A program made the position numbers and the translations under genes. The notes beneath the pieces are model-generated. The model searched no databases, was not told the DNA's origin, and was given only the letters and a program-made list of their open reading frames with translations. DNA of 64,000 nt from Clytia hemisphaerica (Eukaryota; Cnidaria; Hydrozoa; Leptothecata; Clytiidae): the NCBI GenBank assembly GCA_902728285.1, contig CACVBU010000359.1, forward strand, positions 930,001-994,000, written 5' to 3'. Each line of letters opens with the position of its first letter. The stretch's first letter is position 1. Below are positions 32,210 through 42,400 of the stretch, piece after piece.

Positions 32210-35030
32210 ACATTTAATGCAAAAAGACCTCGTAGCAGTCAATTCATTTATAGAGACCTCGTCGAAGGTTCCCAGATGCCTGTGCACTTAATGCATGGAC
32301 GCCTTTGAGAATCCGACGACGAGACCCTCCTTTAAGAAAAATCGTAGCTATGATTATAGCTCCTCATTGCATTTAATGCATGAGTTTTTGAGAATCCAGA
32401 GCGACGAGACCTGCCTCGGGAACTTGTTACTCACTCAGACTACACCTAAGCATCCTAGCAAAGATACAGATGGAACAAAATATTCACGATATAGAGGCCT
32501 CGTCGAAGGTTCCCAGATGCCTGTGCATTTAATGCATGGACCTTTGAGCATCCGGTAACGAGACCTTCCTTGGGAGCTTGCTTTTTCATTGTCTAAACCC
32601 TTCAGTGAAACATAGCAGAAAAAGCTGGAACAATAATATGTTTAAAGCAAAGAGAATTCGTAGCGAGGGCTCTCAAAAACCACCATTACATTTAATGCAT
32701 GTGGGTTTGAGAATCCCGCGACGAGACCTTCCATGGGAGCTTGTTGGACCTACCTCCGGGTGCCCCGGTGGAGGTCCTATGAATTAACCCATGTCCGTTC
32801 GTCCGTTCGTCCGTCCGTCTGTTACCAGCTTTTCTCAGGATTGGCTCATTAGTTTTTTTTGATTTTTGGCACAATGATGCAAAATGGTAATGCCCGAAAT
32901 GTGACGGAGCCCGATTTTCGAAAAAAAATCATTTCCGGCCGAAAATGCCGGAAATATGCCGGAAAAACCGGTTTTCTGGCACTTTCTCAAGATTTCATCA
33001 TTAGTTTTTTCTGATTTTTTGCAAAAAGATGCGTATTAGCAATGCCCAAAACTTGGCCGAGTCCGATTTTTGAGAAAAAATCTTTTCCGGTCGCAAATGC
33101 CGGAAATATGCCGGAAATCGCCATTTTTGCAGATTTTCATCGGACTTTTTCCTTATATTTCGTTGTTTTTTCACACAAAAACATTATTAATAGCAATGCC
33201 CACCATGAAGCATGGTTCAATCGTCAATAGAACTGAGTTTTGAAGCCGGAACTTTCTAAAAATCGCCGGAGCAGCCCATTTTCGCCTGAAAAACGGTATT
33301 TCTTGATTTTCTCGAGCTGTACTTTATATTTTTTTATGAAATTTTGCACACTGATGCAAAATGATAATACCTAAAATGTGAGGAAGCCTGATTTTCGAAA
33401 AACATTTTTTTTCGGCCGAAAAAGCCGGAAATATGCCGGAAATACTGGTTTTTTAGCATTTTCTCGAGATTTTATCATTAGTTTTTTCTGATTTTTTGAA
33501 CAAAGATGCGTATTAACAATGCCCAAAACATGGCCGAGTCCGATTTTTGAGAAAAATTTTTTTCCGGCGGAAAATGCCTGAAATATGCCGGAAATCGCCG
33601 TTTTCTGGGTTTTTATTGGGCTTTTTCCTTTTAAATAGTTGTTTTTTCATTCCAACACATTATTAATAGCAATGCCCACCATCAAGCATGTTTCAATTTT
33701 CAATAAAATTGAATTTTGAAGCCGGAACTATTTAAAAATCTCCGGAACAACCTATTTTCGCTGGAAAGACAGTATTTCTTGAATTTCTCGAGCTGTACTT
33801 TATATTTTTTTATGAAATTTTTCACACTGATGCAAAATGATAATATCTAAAATGTGACGGAGCTCGATTTTCGAAAAACATTTTTTCCGGCCGAAAATGC
33901 CGGGAATATGCCGGAAAAACCGGTTTTTTGACATTTCCTCGAATTTTCATCTTTTGATTTTTTCTGATTTTTTGCAGAGAGATGCGTATTCGCAATTCTC
34001 AAATCATGGCCGAGTTCGATTTTTGAGAAAAATTTCTTCCGGTGGAAAATACCGGAAATCGCCATTTTTGCAGATTTTCATTGAATTTTTTCCTTATATT
34101 TCCAATTTTTTTCACACAAAAACATTATTGACAACAATGCTCACCATCAAGTATGATTCAATTGCCAATAAAACTGATTTTTGCGACCAGAACTTTCTAT
34201 TTATTTTTTCCTTACAACTCTTTTCCTCTCCCCCCCCCCCCCCATCAACAATCAATGATGAATTTTTTGCGTTATGCATTTTCTGACTGATTTTTTTCAT
34301 TTTTCTCCTCGCATTGCTATCTAACTCTCATCATCAGGTAGGTCCATTCAGCATCTAGCTTGTTTCTTTTCTTTTCTCTTTGTATACACCCTATAGAGAA
34401 AAGTCTACACCAAAACATCCTAGCAATGATACAGATAAAACGAAATATTCAAGATATAGAGACCTCGTCGAAGGTTCTCAAATGCCTGTGCACTTAATGC
34501 ATGGGCCTTTGAGAATTCGGCAACGAGACCTCTTATGGGACCTTATTACTTTTGCATTGTTTAAACCCTTCAGTGAAACATCGCAGAAAAAGCTAGAACA
34601 ATATGTTCAAAGCAAAGAGAATTTGTAGCGACGGCTCTCAAAATCCACCATTACATTTAATGCGCATGCGTTTTTGAGAATCCCGCGACGAGACCTTCCA
34701 TGGGAGTTTGTTACTTTTTACATTGTATACACCCTATAGAGAAAAGTCAATTTCAAAATATCCTAGCAAAGATACAGATACAACAAAATATTCAAGAGAT
34801 ATAGACCTCGTCGAAGGCTCCCAGATGCCTGTGCACTTAATGCATGGACCCTTTGAGAATCCGGCGACAAGACCTTCCTTAGGAACTTGTTACTTTTTCA
34901 TCAACTCTACCCTTCAGTGAAACACCGTGTAATATGACAAGACAAGAGAAATCATCTCTATGTCTTCCAATCCCAGTCCAATTAATACATGGATCTTTGT
35001 GAATCCGAGCGACGAGACCTTCCTTGGAAA
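32210..35030. repeat. Hairpin array E (CTCGTCG / CGACGAG arms)
   Basis: At least seven foldback units near 32230, 32350, 32490, 32650, 34460, 34630 and 34800, and a weaker one near 34945. Each ends GAGAATCC.GCGACGAGACC. Two 5'-arm types alternate, ACCTCGTCGAAGGTTCCCAG and CGTAGCGAGGGCTCTCAAAA, and both can pair with the nearly constant 3' arm. The apex is the near-palindrome TGCACTTAATGCATG. Interrupted by the element at 32745-34346. Confidence 0.7.
32745..34346. mobile_element. TIR element filled with a 470-bp tandem repeat
   Basis: TGGACCTACCT (32745-32755) and AGGTAGGTCCA (34336-34346) are perfect 11-bp inverted ends. AGCTTGT occurs just outside on the left (32738-32744) and 10 bp beyond on the right (34357-34363); array E continues on both sides. 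The interior holds a (CGTTCGTC)-type run and about three copies of a 470-bp unit rich in GCCGGAAATATGCCGGAAA. No transposase seen. Confidence 0.65.
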
Positions 35031-35615
35031 CTAACTTTTTTCGTTGTCTAAACCCTATAGAAAAACACCGGAGATGAGCTGAAACAATATGTTCAAAACA
35101 AAGAGAAATCGACGGGTCCGACTCCAAATGTATTTAATCTCCTTGTTTTTTAATTATCACTGGCATGCCTTTATACAATCAATTCTCTCTAATTGGAATA
35201 TCTATTATTCACTGTATTTTGATAACAGATAATAATACCAAGAGAACCGAGTAAGTAGTCAATGTCGAAAGCCTGGAGAACTTCAATACTCCCTTTATTG
35301 ATGCTACTCGGCAAACTTTGTTCATTTTGAACGACTAAAATGTTTACTGCAAGAGAATAAAAAACTACCTGAAAATTTTTGAGTACAAGACCAACGAACC
35401 AAATATTTCTATATCCTTTTCTTATTTCTGCAAGTTTAAAAGTTGTAAGTTAGCTCAAGACTGGCTGCAAGAAAGTTGTGAATTCTAATCATTGCTTTTG
35501 TAAAAAAATATTTATATTTGACGTCACGTAAATTTTGACGTCATACCTTTCTCCTCGTTTGGAATTAGATTCGATTCCATGTACCATGTAACTAGGGCTT
35601 TTGTGAATACGTATT
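35031..35615. other. Non-coding stretch, nothing recognised
   Basis: AT-rich sequence between array E and the MITE at 35616. No repeat, RNA gene or credible coding frame identified. Confidence 0.45.
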
Positions 35616-35880
35616 GGGCTCTTCCAGAAAAAAATTGTACATTGGGGTGGAGGATATTTTGTCCTGGGGGTAGCAAAAAATCATCAAAGTTTGCCTTGTC
35701 CGGGGGTAAATTTGCTCTGTCCGGGGGTAATTTGGGTAGTCCGGGGGGTCAGCAGAAGCTTGTCCGGGGGGTAAAACCTACTGTCCGGGGGGCCAAAAGT
35801 CACCCTGTTCGGGGTAAATCACTAAAAATTGTTATATCCTCCACCCCCCCCCCATGTACAATTTTTTTCTGGAAGAGCCC
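35616..35880. mobile_element. MITE with GGGCTCTTCCAGAAAA TIRs
   Basis: Long TIRs: GGGCTCTTCCAGAAAAAAAT plus GTGGAGGATAT at left, ATATCCTCCAC plus TTTTTTTCTGGAAGAGCCC at right, flanked by ATT on both sides. The interior has at least five TCCGGGGGGTA-type short repeats. A second, 5'-truncated copy is at 56625-56808. The open frame here is TIR and repeat sequence, not a gene. Confidence 0.8.
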
Positions 35881-35994
35881 ATTGTTGTAAATAACAATGT
35901 GATTAATGGCTATTAATTAACAAACCTGGTCTGGAAGTCGGGTTATTTTGAATTTCGAGGCTGATCTTTCTTTTGCTCATTGTTTTAAGTCACA

Positions 35995-36100
35995 TTACCC
36001 AGCTGGCACACAGCGATGTTTCAACGTTCATCTAGCGTTATATGGACGTTGTGAACGTTAGATAAACGTTGAAACAACGTTGTGTGAAGGGTGAAATTGT
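35995..36100. repeat. CCCAGCTGGCACA / AACGTT repeat
   Basis: CCCAGCTGGCACACAGCG followed by several CAACGTT / AACGTTG boxes in both orientations. A second copy is at about 45470-45530 and a fragment at about 44728. Dispersed repeat of unknown class. Confidence 0.55.
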
Positions 36101-36229
36101 GGGAAGTCTTCATAGTGGAATGACAACGTGACGTCACTCTGTTAAACGATTGTAGATTACCCATAGATTTGCAGTCTTTAGACGGAATGTGTAATGTCCA
36201 AAACTAACACTTGTTATCCTTGGAATTAT

Positions 36230-36850
36230 TTAACGGTAAAATCAGAAAACCACCATGGCGAACATTTGGTCAAGGCGTTACATATATAAAGCATCGCCAT
36301 CCCTAAGTAGTTGCCATGATGGACTTCATTCAATATTCATGCTGACAATCAATCAATTTGGAAACAAGCTATATTTGTAGCTAGATTCACTTAAAATTAA
36401 CTTTTCTCTCCTTCATAAATCCAAGACAACTCTTTACAGAAGGCATTTTTAATTTATGTCAAAAACTCTCTTTATTATCTTTTGAAAGTTAAAATTAGAA
36501 AACTATCATGGCGAATATTTGGTCAAGATGTTACATTCATAAAGCATCAGTATGGCCAAGTATTTGCCATGGCGGACTTCATTCAATAATTTTGCCGGCA
36601 ATCAATTAATTTTGGAAACAAGCGATATCAAAGTTACAGTCTCGCTAGAAATTATAGCCTTTCCCTATCCAAGACAAACTCCTTACAGAAAGGCGTTTTC
36701 AATTCTCGCTTTCATTATCTTTTAATATTAAAAATCAGAAAACCACCATGGCGAAGATTCGACCGAGGCGTGCATACATAAAGCATCATCATGGCCAAGT
36801 ATTTGCCATGATGGACTTCGTTTGATATTTTTGCTGACAATAAATTAATT
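36230..36850. repeat. Hairpin array D, three units of about 245 bp
   Basis: Three units, each with CCATGGCGAA(C/T/G)ATT, then ACATANATAAAGCATC, then AGT(A/T).TTGCCATG. In unit 2, 36507-36524 (CATGGCGAATATTTGGTC) faces 36554-36571 (GGCCAAGTATTTGCCATG): 15 Watson-Crick and 3 G-U pairs with no mismatch, plus an inner GATG/CATC. Linkers share TGGACTTCATTCAAT and TTGGAAACAAGC. 36851-37388 has nothing recognised. Confidence 0.75.
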
Positions 36851-37388
36851 TTGGGTGGATTTATTTTTGGCGATTGTCTCAGAAGTTCAGTAGAATTAGA
36901 CGAAATTTCACTGAAACCTGGACAAAATTTCCGGGCTGAAATTTAGCATAATTTTTTGATACCTTAAGGGAAAAAATTTTCGCGGAAAAAATTTTCGGGG
37001 AATTTAATTTTTCGACAAAGCCGCGAAATTATTCCGCGAAACACCAATATTCTCATGATTTAAAAAATCACTTATAAAATTGGTATTTTTAGGATAAAAT
37101 AGGCCATATTTCTAACATAAAATCCTTTCATTCCGCGAAACTTCCAAATTTTGAGGTGTGAACCGCGAAAATTTCTTCCCTTAAGGTAGCATTCGTGTAC
37201 GGTATCTTCAAAAGAATTATTCTTATAAAGGATTATATCTTCTACAGTGACTTAGCATACCTTAGGGAACATGATCATTGTGGATTTGTGTATCAGTCGC
37301 GAAGTATAATTTTTGCAAAAAAATCATTAGACGTCCCTAGGAAAATTAAAGAATTTCGGTGAAAGTCAGCATCAACCGCGAAATTTAG

Positions 37389-37636
37389 TCTATTTCTATT
37401 TCTATTTCTATTTGGTTGAGTTGCAGGAGGCTTTAGAGGCCTATTCTCGCAACTATAGACGCTTACTAATGAGCGTCCCGTCAGCACCTTGAACTGACTA
37501 CCCAATTCCCCTCACATGGCATGGGTTGACCCGGGCGAAGGAACGTTCACTTGCCAAGTGAACTGCCGTGAGTGGGAATCGAACCCTGGCCGCCTGCACA
37601 GAAGCCAAGGTCGACTACCACTATACTACGGCACCT
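37389..37636 (-). mobile_element. tRNA-derived SINE with (AAATAG)n tail
   Basis: Read on the minus strand: head with an A-box-like AGTATAGTGGTAG and a B box GGTTCGATTCC, a body shared with the SINE at 37881 (CTTCGCCCGGGTCAACCC), a unique segment ending CAACTCAACC, then an (AAATAG)n tail. The tRNA-like head does not fold as a proper tRNA gene. Confidence 0.75.
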
Positions 37637-37880
37637 TAATAATACGTGACAAAGGAATTAAATTCAAATCTACAAAAGTTCTTCCGCCGATATCTTTGGT
37701 AGGGGGCCCTTGGTAGGATTGAACGTTTTGCAAAATTTTAAAAGTCCAAAAATAAAACACACATTAAATTCATAGAAAATACCAAACTCAAATTGAAATA
37801 TACAGACTTTCACAGAAAAGTGTTCTAGATACGAGACTCTCTAATAAAAACGCCTAGTCTCTATTTAGCCTGAATTCAGA

Positions 37881-38272
37881 AGTAGATAGATACATGGATA
37901 GATATACCCTCCGATGCATCAGAATGGGTCCTACCCACGGTGGAGTAGGAATTACAGCGCAAGCAGACATTGCAACCCTGTAGATGCGAGCTGCCGAGCC
38001 ATGGTGTATACCACGACACTCGAACTACACGGGAGAACGGATGTCCTCGCAAGTGTAGAGCCCCCTAAGTGTCTCGGCACACCACAATGTCTGGAATATC
38101 CTACCCATACTCTTGTATCAGAGTTATGGTACCCAATTCCCCTCACATGGCATGGGTTGACCCGGGCGAAGGAGCATTCACTTGCCAAGTGAATCGTAGT
38201 GCCACGGTGGGTATCGAACTCGAGCCTCCTGGACAGAAGTCAAGCACGATAACCACTACACCACTACGCTTC
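37881..38272 (-). mobile_element. tRNA-derived SINE with target duplication
   Basis: Minus strand: tRNA-like head (GTGGTGTAGTGGTTATCG A box, GAGTTCGATACCC B box), a body with CTTCGCCCGGGTCAACCC and GTAGGACCCATTC, and a TCTATC-rich tail. GAATTCAGA at 37872-37880 and 38273-38281 is the target-site duplication. The SINE at 45572 shares its body. Confidence 0.8.
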
Positions 38273-38281
38273 GAATTCAGA

Positions 38282-39280
38282 TGTACACACAGTAAAGTAA
38301 TAATATATATCCCGAAGATTTATAAATGTCACTAAAAGTGGGTTTGGGCAAAATTCGCTTAATATTTCTAATCTACAAATTCACAAACATCGGAGGTCTG
38401 GATCCAATCTCTCAATTGTATTCCTAATGCATGTAAATAAAGATCGAAACTTACATAAGATTGAACCAACAAACTCTACATACTGCTGTGTCTGTTTGTT
38501 TTCGTCGAATGCAGAATTTTGAAAGGATGTTTTTGAATGATAATTTTTCTTAAAGCAAATGAGAATTTTGACGTCAGATTTTATTTGAAATGAACATTTG
38601 TATGACGTCAATTTTGATTTGACATATAGTCAAACTCTCTCTGATTCGAACCTTTATTATTCGAAATTTACAATAATTCGAGAAAAAAAATTGTCCCGTT
38701 CAGCTGAAAAGTCATAAAACACTCCCCATACTCTTGTCTCCCGAATCCTACACTGTAATAAGATATTAAATTATTCGAATTTAATTAGCGGGGGGGGGGG
38801 TCTTAATAAGAGCGGGGACTTCTATTCGGGAGACAAGAGTAATACGAATCCTTCTATAATTCAAAGAAAATTGTTGTTCCCTTGGAGATCGAATTAGAGG
38901 GAGTCTAGTGTACTTTCTAATGTACTTTAAATCACCTTCAATGATAATGATCCTACACTTTAACTTCTGTTGTACTCCTGTGCAGTAGGTCAAATTTTTT
39001 CATAATTTCGAATTTCCTTTGGTTCAGCTGAAAAAAATCCTGCAGAGATATATATTATGCATTTGATTATCGTTCCTAGTGGAGATCAGATATCTTTAGT
39101 TTTCCACTTGAAATTAAAAATTACATCCGGGGTGAATTTTGGACCAATTTTTCCCGTGGTTTGATGGTCCCATCTATTCTGATATAGGGGTGTGATACAC
39201 AACATAGTAACTTGATCTTCAGTTTTCTTCGTCTTCTGAATCGTATATATTATTTTGAAACTCCCATGAATTTTACATTA
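38282..39280. other. Non-coding stretch before DNAI3 exons
   Basis: AT-rich DNA with a poly-G run (38791-38800) next to AATAAGAGCGGGGAC, related to the G-rich repeat of 4020-4275. A tandem-like GAATTAGAGGGAGTC signature at 38640-38900 also occurs near 40060-40215. No upstream DNAI3 exon recognised here. Confidence 0.4.
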
Positions 39281-39408
39281 GCGAATTTATGTAATTACAC
39301 GTTGAGGGTGGTGGAGTGGGGTCAAAACTACGGCTTGTTCCACATCGCTTCAGTCACACCTCAAAAGTCCAAATACATAAACTTGCTAATGTGTCTGCAT
39401 AAACTCGC
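39281..39408. mobile_element. TA-flanked MITE, short copy
   Basis: GCGAATTTATGTAATT left and CATAAACTCGC right with TA flanks; interior reduced to about 128 bp. Lies 60 bp upstream of the first recognised DNAI3 exon. Confidence 0.6.
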
Positions 39409-39467
39409 TATTGCATAGAGAAAAATCTCGAGTTGAATCAAATCAAAATATCACCTTTTTTTCACAG

Positions 39468-42400
39468 GAGTATCAATCATTCACAGATTTACAGTTCAGC
39501 AAGAACAAGACAGTTCATGATATACAATGGCATCCACACATAAAAGGTACGTCTGCGAATTCCGAAAAAACGTTCAATATCTAGTGTATACAGTTTTTCC
39601 CAAAAAAAGCGGAATATGACGAATTTCCAATGAAATAAAGTACTAAAGCCGCAATTCTCGCCCGAAACTTTAAATTCTAGAAAACGTAAAAATACACTAA
39701 AATCTCAATATAATTCGACCATGATTGTAGTGTGTAAAGGAATGTAATATCTATGCGATGTCATCACTTTAAAATTTGGCAGCACCTTGCTGTCCGTAAA
39801 GTAAACGGACATTGTCAAAACAGCGTTGTATATACCGGACGGTTATAAGATCTATTGAATGGACTAAGTTAACATTTTTTATTTTTTCTAATCTTGCACA
39901 AACTCGATAAAAAACCTGCACCCTCTTTTTCTTGAAAATTTTTCCGTCGTCGAAATAGTTTTGGATGCTTTCGAAATTGTTTTCCTTTGTATTTTTTACA
40001 GGTTTGATAGCAGTGCGTAGCACATTACTCTTGTCAGTTGAACTAAAAATTTCAGACATACAGTCAACGCTCTCTAATTTGACGCTCTAATATTCGATAC
40101 ACTCCAGTATTCGATAATATTGAAAATCACCGTCAACAAGAAACTCCCATAAGAAACGGCGCTCTGATATTAGATACAATCCTTTATTCGGCAAAAATTG
40201 AATTAGAGAGTGTCAACTGTTCAACTGTTCGGAACTTTCTTACTTTTATAACATGATTTTATGAGAAAAAAAATTTGTCTATATATTTTCACAGGTGTGA
40301 TTGCAGTATCCTGTACGGAGCACATGTCGTTTTACGAGAGGATTGATAAAACAACACGAGCTTCTCAATCACCTTCGTTAATCCTTATTTGTCTATATAT
40401 TTTCACAGGTGTGATTGCAGTATCCTGTACGGAGCACATGTCATTTTACGAGAGGATTGATAAAACAACACGAGCTTCTCAATCACCTTCGTTAATCCTT
40501 ATTTGTCTATATATTTTCACAGGTGTGATTGCAGTATCCTGTACGGAGCACATGTCATTTTACGAGAGGATCGATAAAACAACACGAGCTTCTCAATCAC
40601 CTTCGTTAATCCTTATTTGGAGTTTCGCTGACCCTATTCATCCCTTGGTAAGTAGTGTTAAAAGTTCTACCGTCTCAGACAGATTATTTTCTCAAAGAAG
40701 TATATAAAGAGGCTTTCATGTCTCTAAATTCTCCAAAATTTCAAGAACAGTGTGTGCTAATTTGCTGTGTAAAATCCATTTTCGTCTCAGAAAAGAAACC
40801 TTTCGCCGCTGGGTAAGATCTGATATATTGATTGATTAATTTTGAGACTGAACTGTTTCGTCTTTTGAGGGCTTCAGATGTTAATCAAATTTTATAAATT
40901 TGATAATCTGCAATAGACTGTAACACATCGAGTAGTTGCTGGGAATAAATACCATACTCTTACTGAGTAGCTTCTAATGGAATTTTTGCTTATGTGGTGT
41001 AAGTTTGAATAGAGAGTATGGATGTCCAGTAAACTAATCGAGTAGGGGCACTGCTCTGAAAACCCAAATCAAACCTCCAGGGTTAGTAAAGCTTAGCCAT
41101 CTTGACAAATAGTATTTCCTTTTGTTTTCAGTTACTACTGGAAGCGCCAGACGATATTTTGTGTTTCAAATTCAATCCATCAGATCCCAACATCGTTTGC
41201 GCTGGATGCTTCAATGGACAGGTCGGTTATAAGCGCGTTGCTTTCCTCGTTTTTTGAATGAATTTGTTTTCATACTTTATCTTTACAAATAGGCCGGTGG
41301 TGAAGATTCCTTTTTTTCTTTCAACCTTTTCAAGCAGTACCAAAAAGGTTTTCTATTTTTCTATTTTCTCATAATAGCGAGTTTATGTATTTGCACTTTT
41401 GAGGACGGTAAAATGACTGAAGCGATTTTGAAAAACTCGCACGCAGTTCTGACCCGCAAAATCGAGGACGGTAAAAGTGCTGATTTACCGTCGTCCTCAG
41501 TCAGTCAGGATGTAGACAAATTAGAACCTTACCGTCTTCGTCGCTGAAAACACACATACATAAACTCGGTAATATGGCCCTTGGGACTTCAAAACCAGAA
41601 TTTACTATGCTGGCAACGCCGGAGAAAATATTTATTCAACATTGAAGGGCATACGGCGACTGGCCTAAAGAGCCCTCGGAAAGTCAATTTTGAAGTTCCT
41701 TATTGACAGAAACAGATTGTACCATCTAACTAACAGAGTTTGAAGATTAGATTTCCATAATGGACATTTGTCTCATTTGGTCGACTAAGTTCCCTAAAAA
41801 TTAACTTCAAAAATGCTGCATCAGCATTTTTTTAGGAATTTTGCTTAAAAGAACTTTCACAATCAGGATACAGTCAACCTTAAAATATAAACATCTTCTA
41901 ATTCATGATATGTAATAGTTATCGGACAGTGCGAGTACAATATGAGAAATATTTTAAGAGTTCCGAGATTTTTCCGAGCCTTTAGGCGAGGAAAATATAC
42001 GGAAAATCCGGAACGAGTGAAATATTTCCATATTGTACGAGCTAATGTCTGATAACTGGTTTATCGGTGATCTAAAAAATGCACTATTTGTGTTGGGAGA
42101 AAGCGCAGGGCACTTTTGTAGCAAAGTGACGTTAGATCGCTGCTACCGCTACAATGCAACAACATCTTTTCGTCAATTTATATTTTTACATGTAAAATAC
42201 AAGACATATTGTACTCTTTTTAACCAATCAGATTGCTAATATTTTTTGGATCGCCGATAAACGCCTTTGTAATGTCTTCTGATGTCACATCACGGACCCA
42301 ACACCTGAATGGTTGTAAATAACGTAAAATCAGCCAATACGTCACTTTCAACCAATCAACTGTTGGGTCCGTGGAGGAGAGTACAATGGTGCATATTATG

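Noticed and set aside
32295-34920. Frames of 60-129 codons in array E and its insertion
   Set aside because: Repeat-derived; the peptide repeats (MPVHLMHGPL) follow the hairpin unit, not a conserved protein.
35579-35890. 103-codon Gly/Ser-rich frame
   Set aside because: Covers the two TIRs and G-rich repeats of a MITE.
37516-38335. tRNA genes on the minus strand
   Set aside because: A and B boxes are present, but the heads continue into a shared SINE body, carry tails and in one case a target duplication, and lack proper acceptor stems.
40261-40707. A 148-codon frame starting MRKKICLYIF as a separate gene
   Set aside because: It is the triplicated DNAI3 exon read through its acceptors; exon phases and WD homology assign it to DNAI3.
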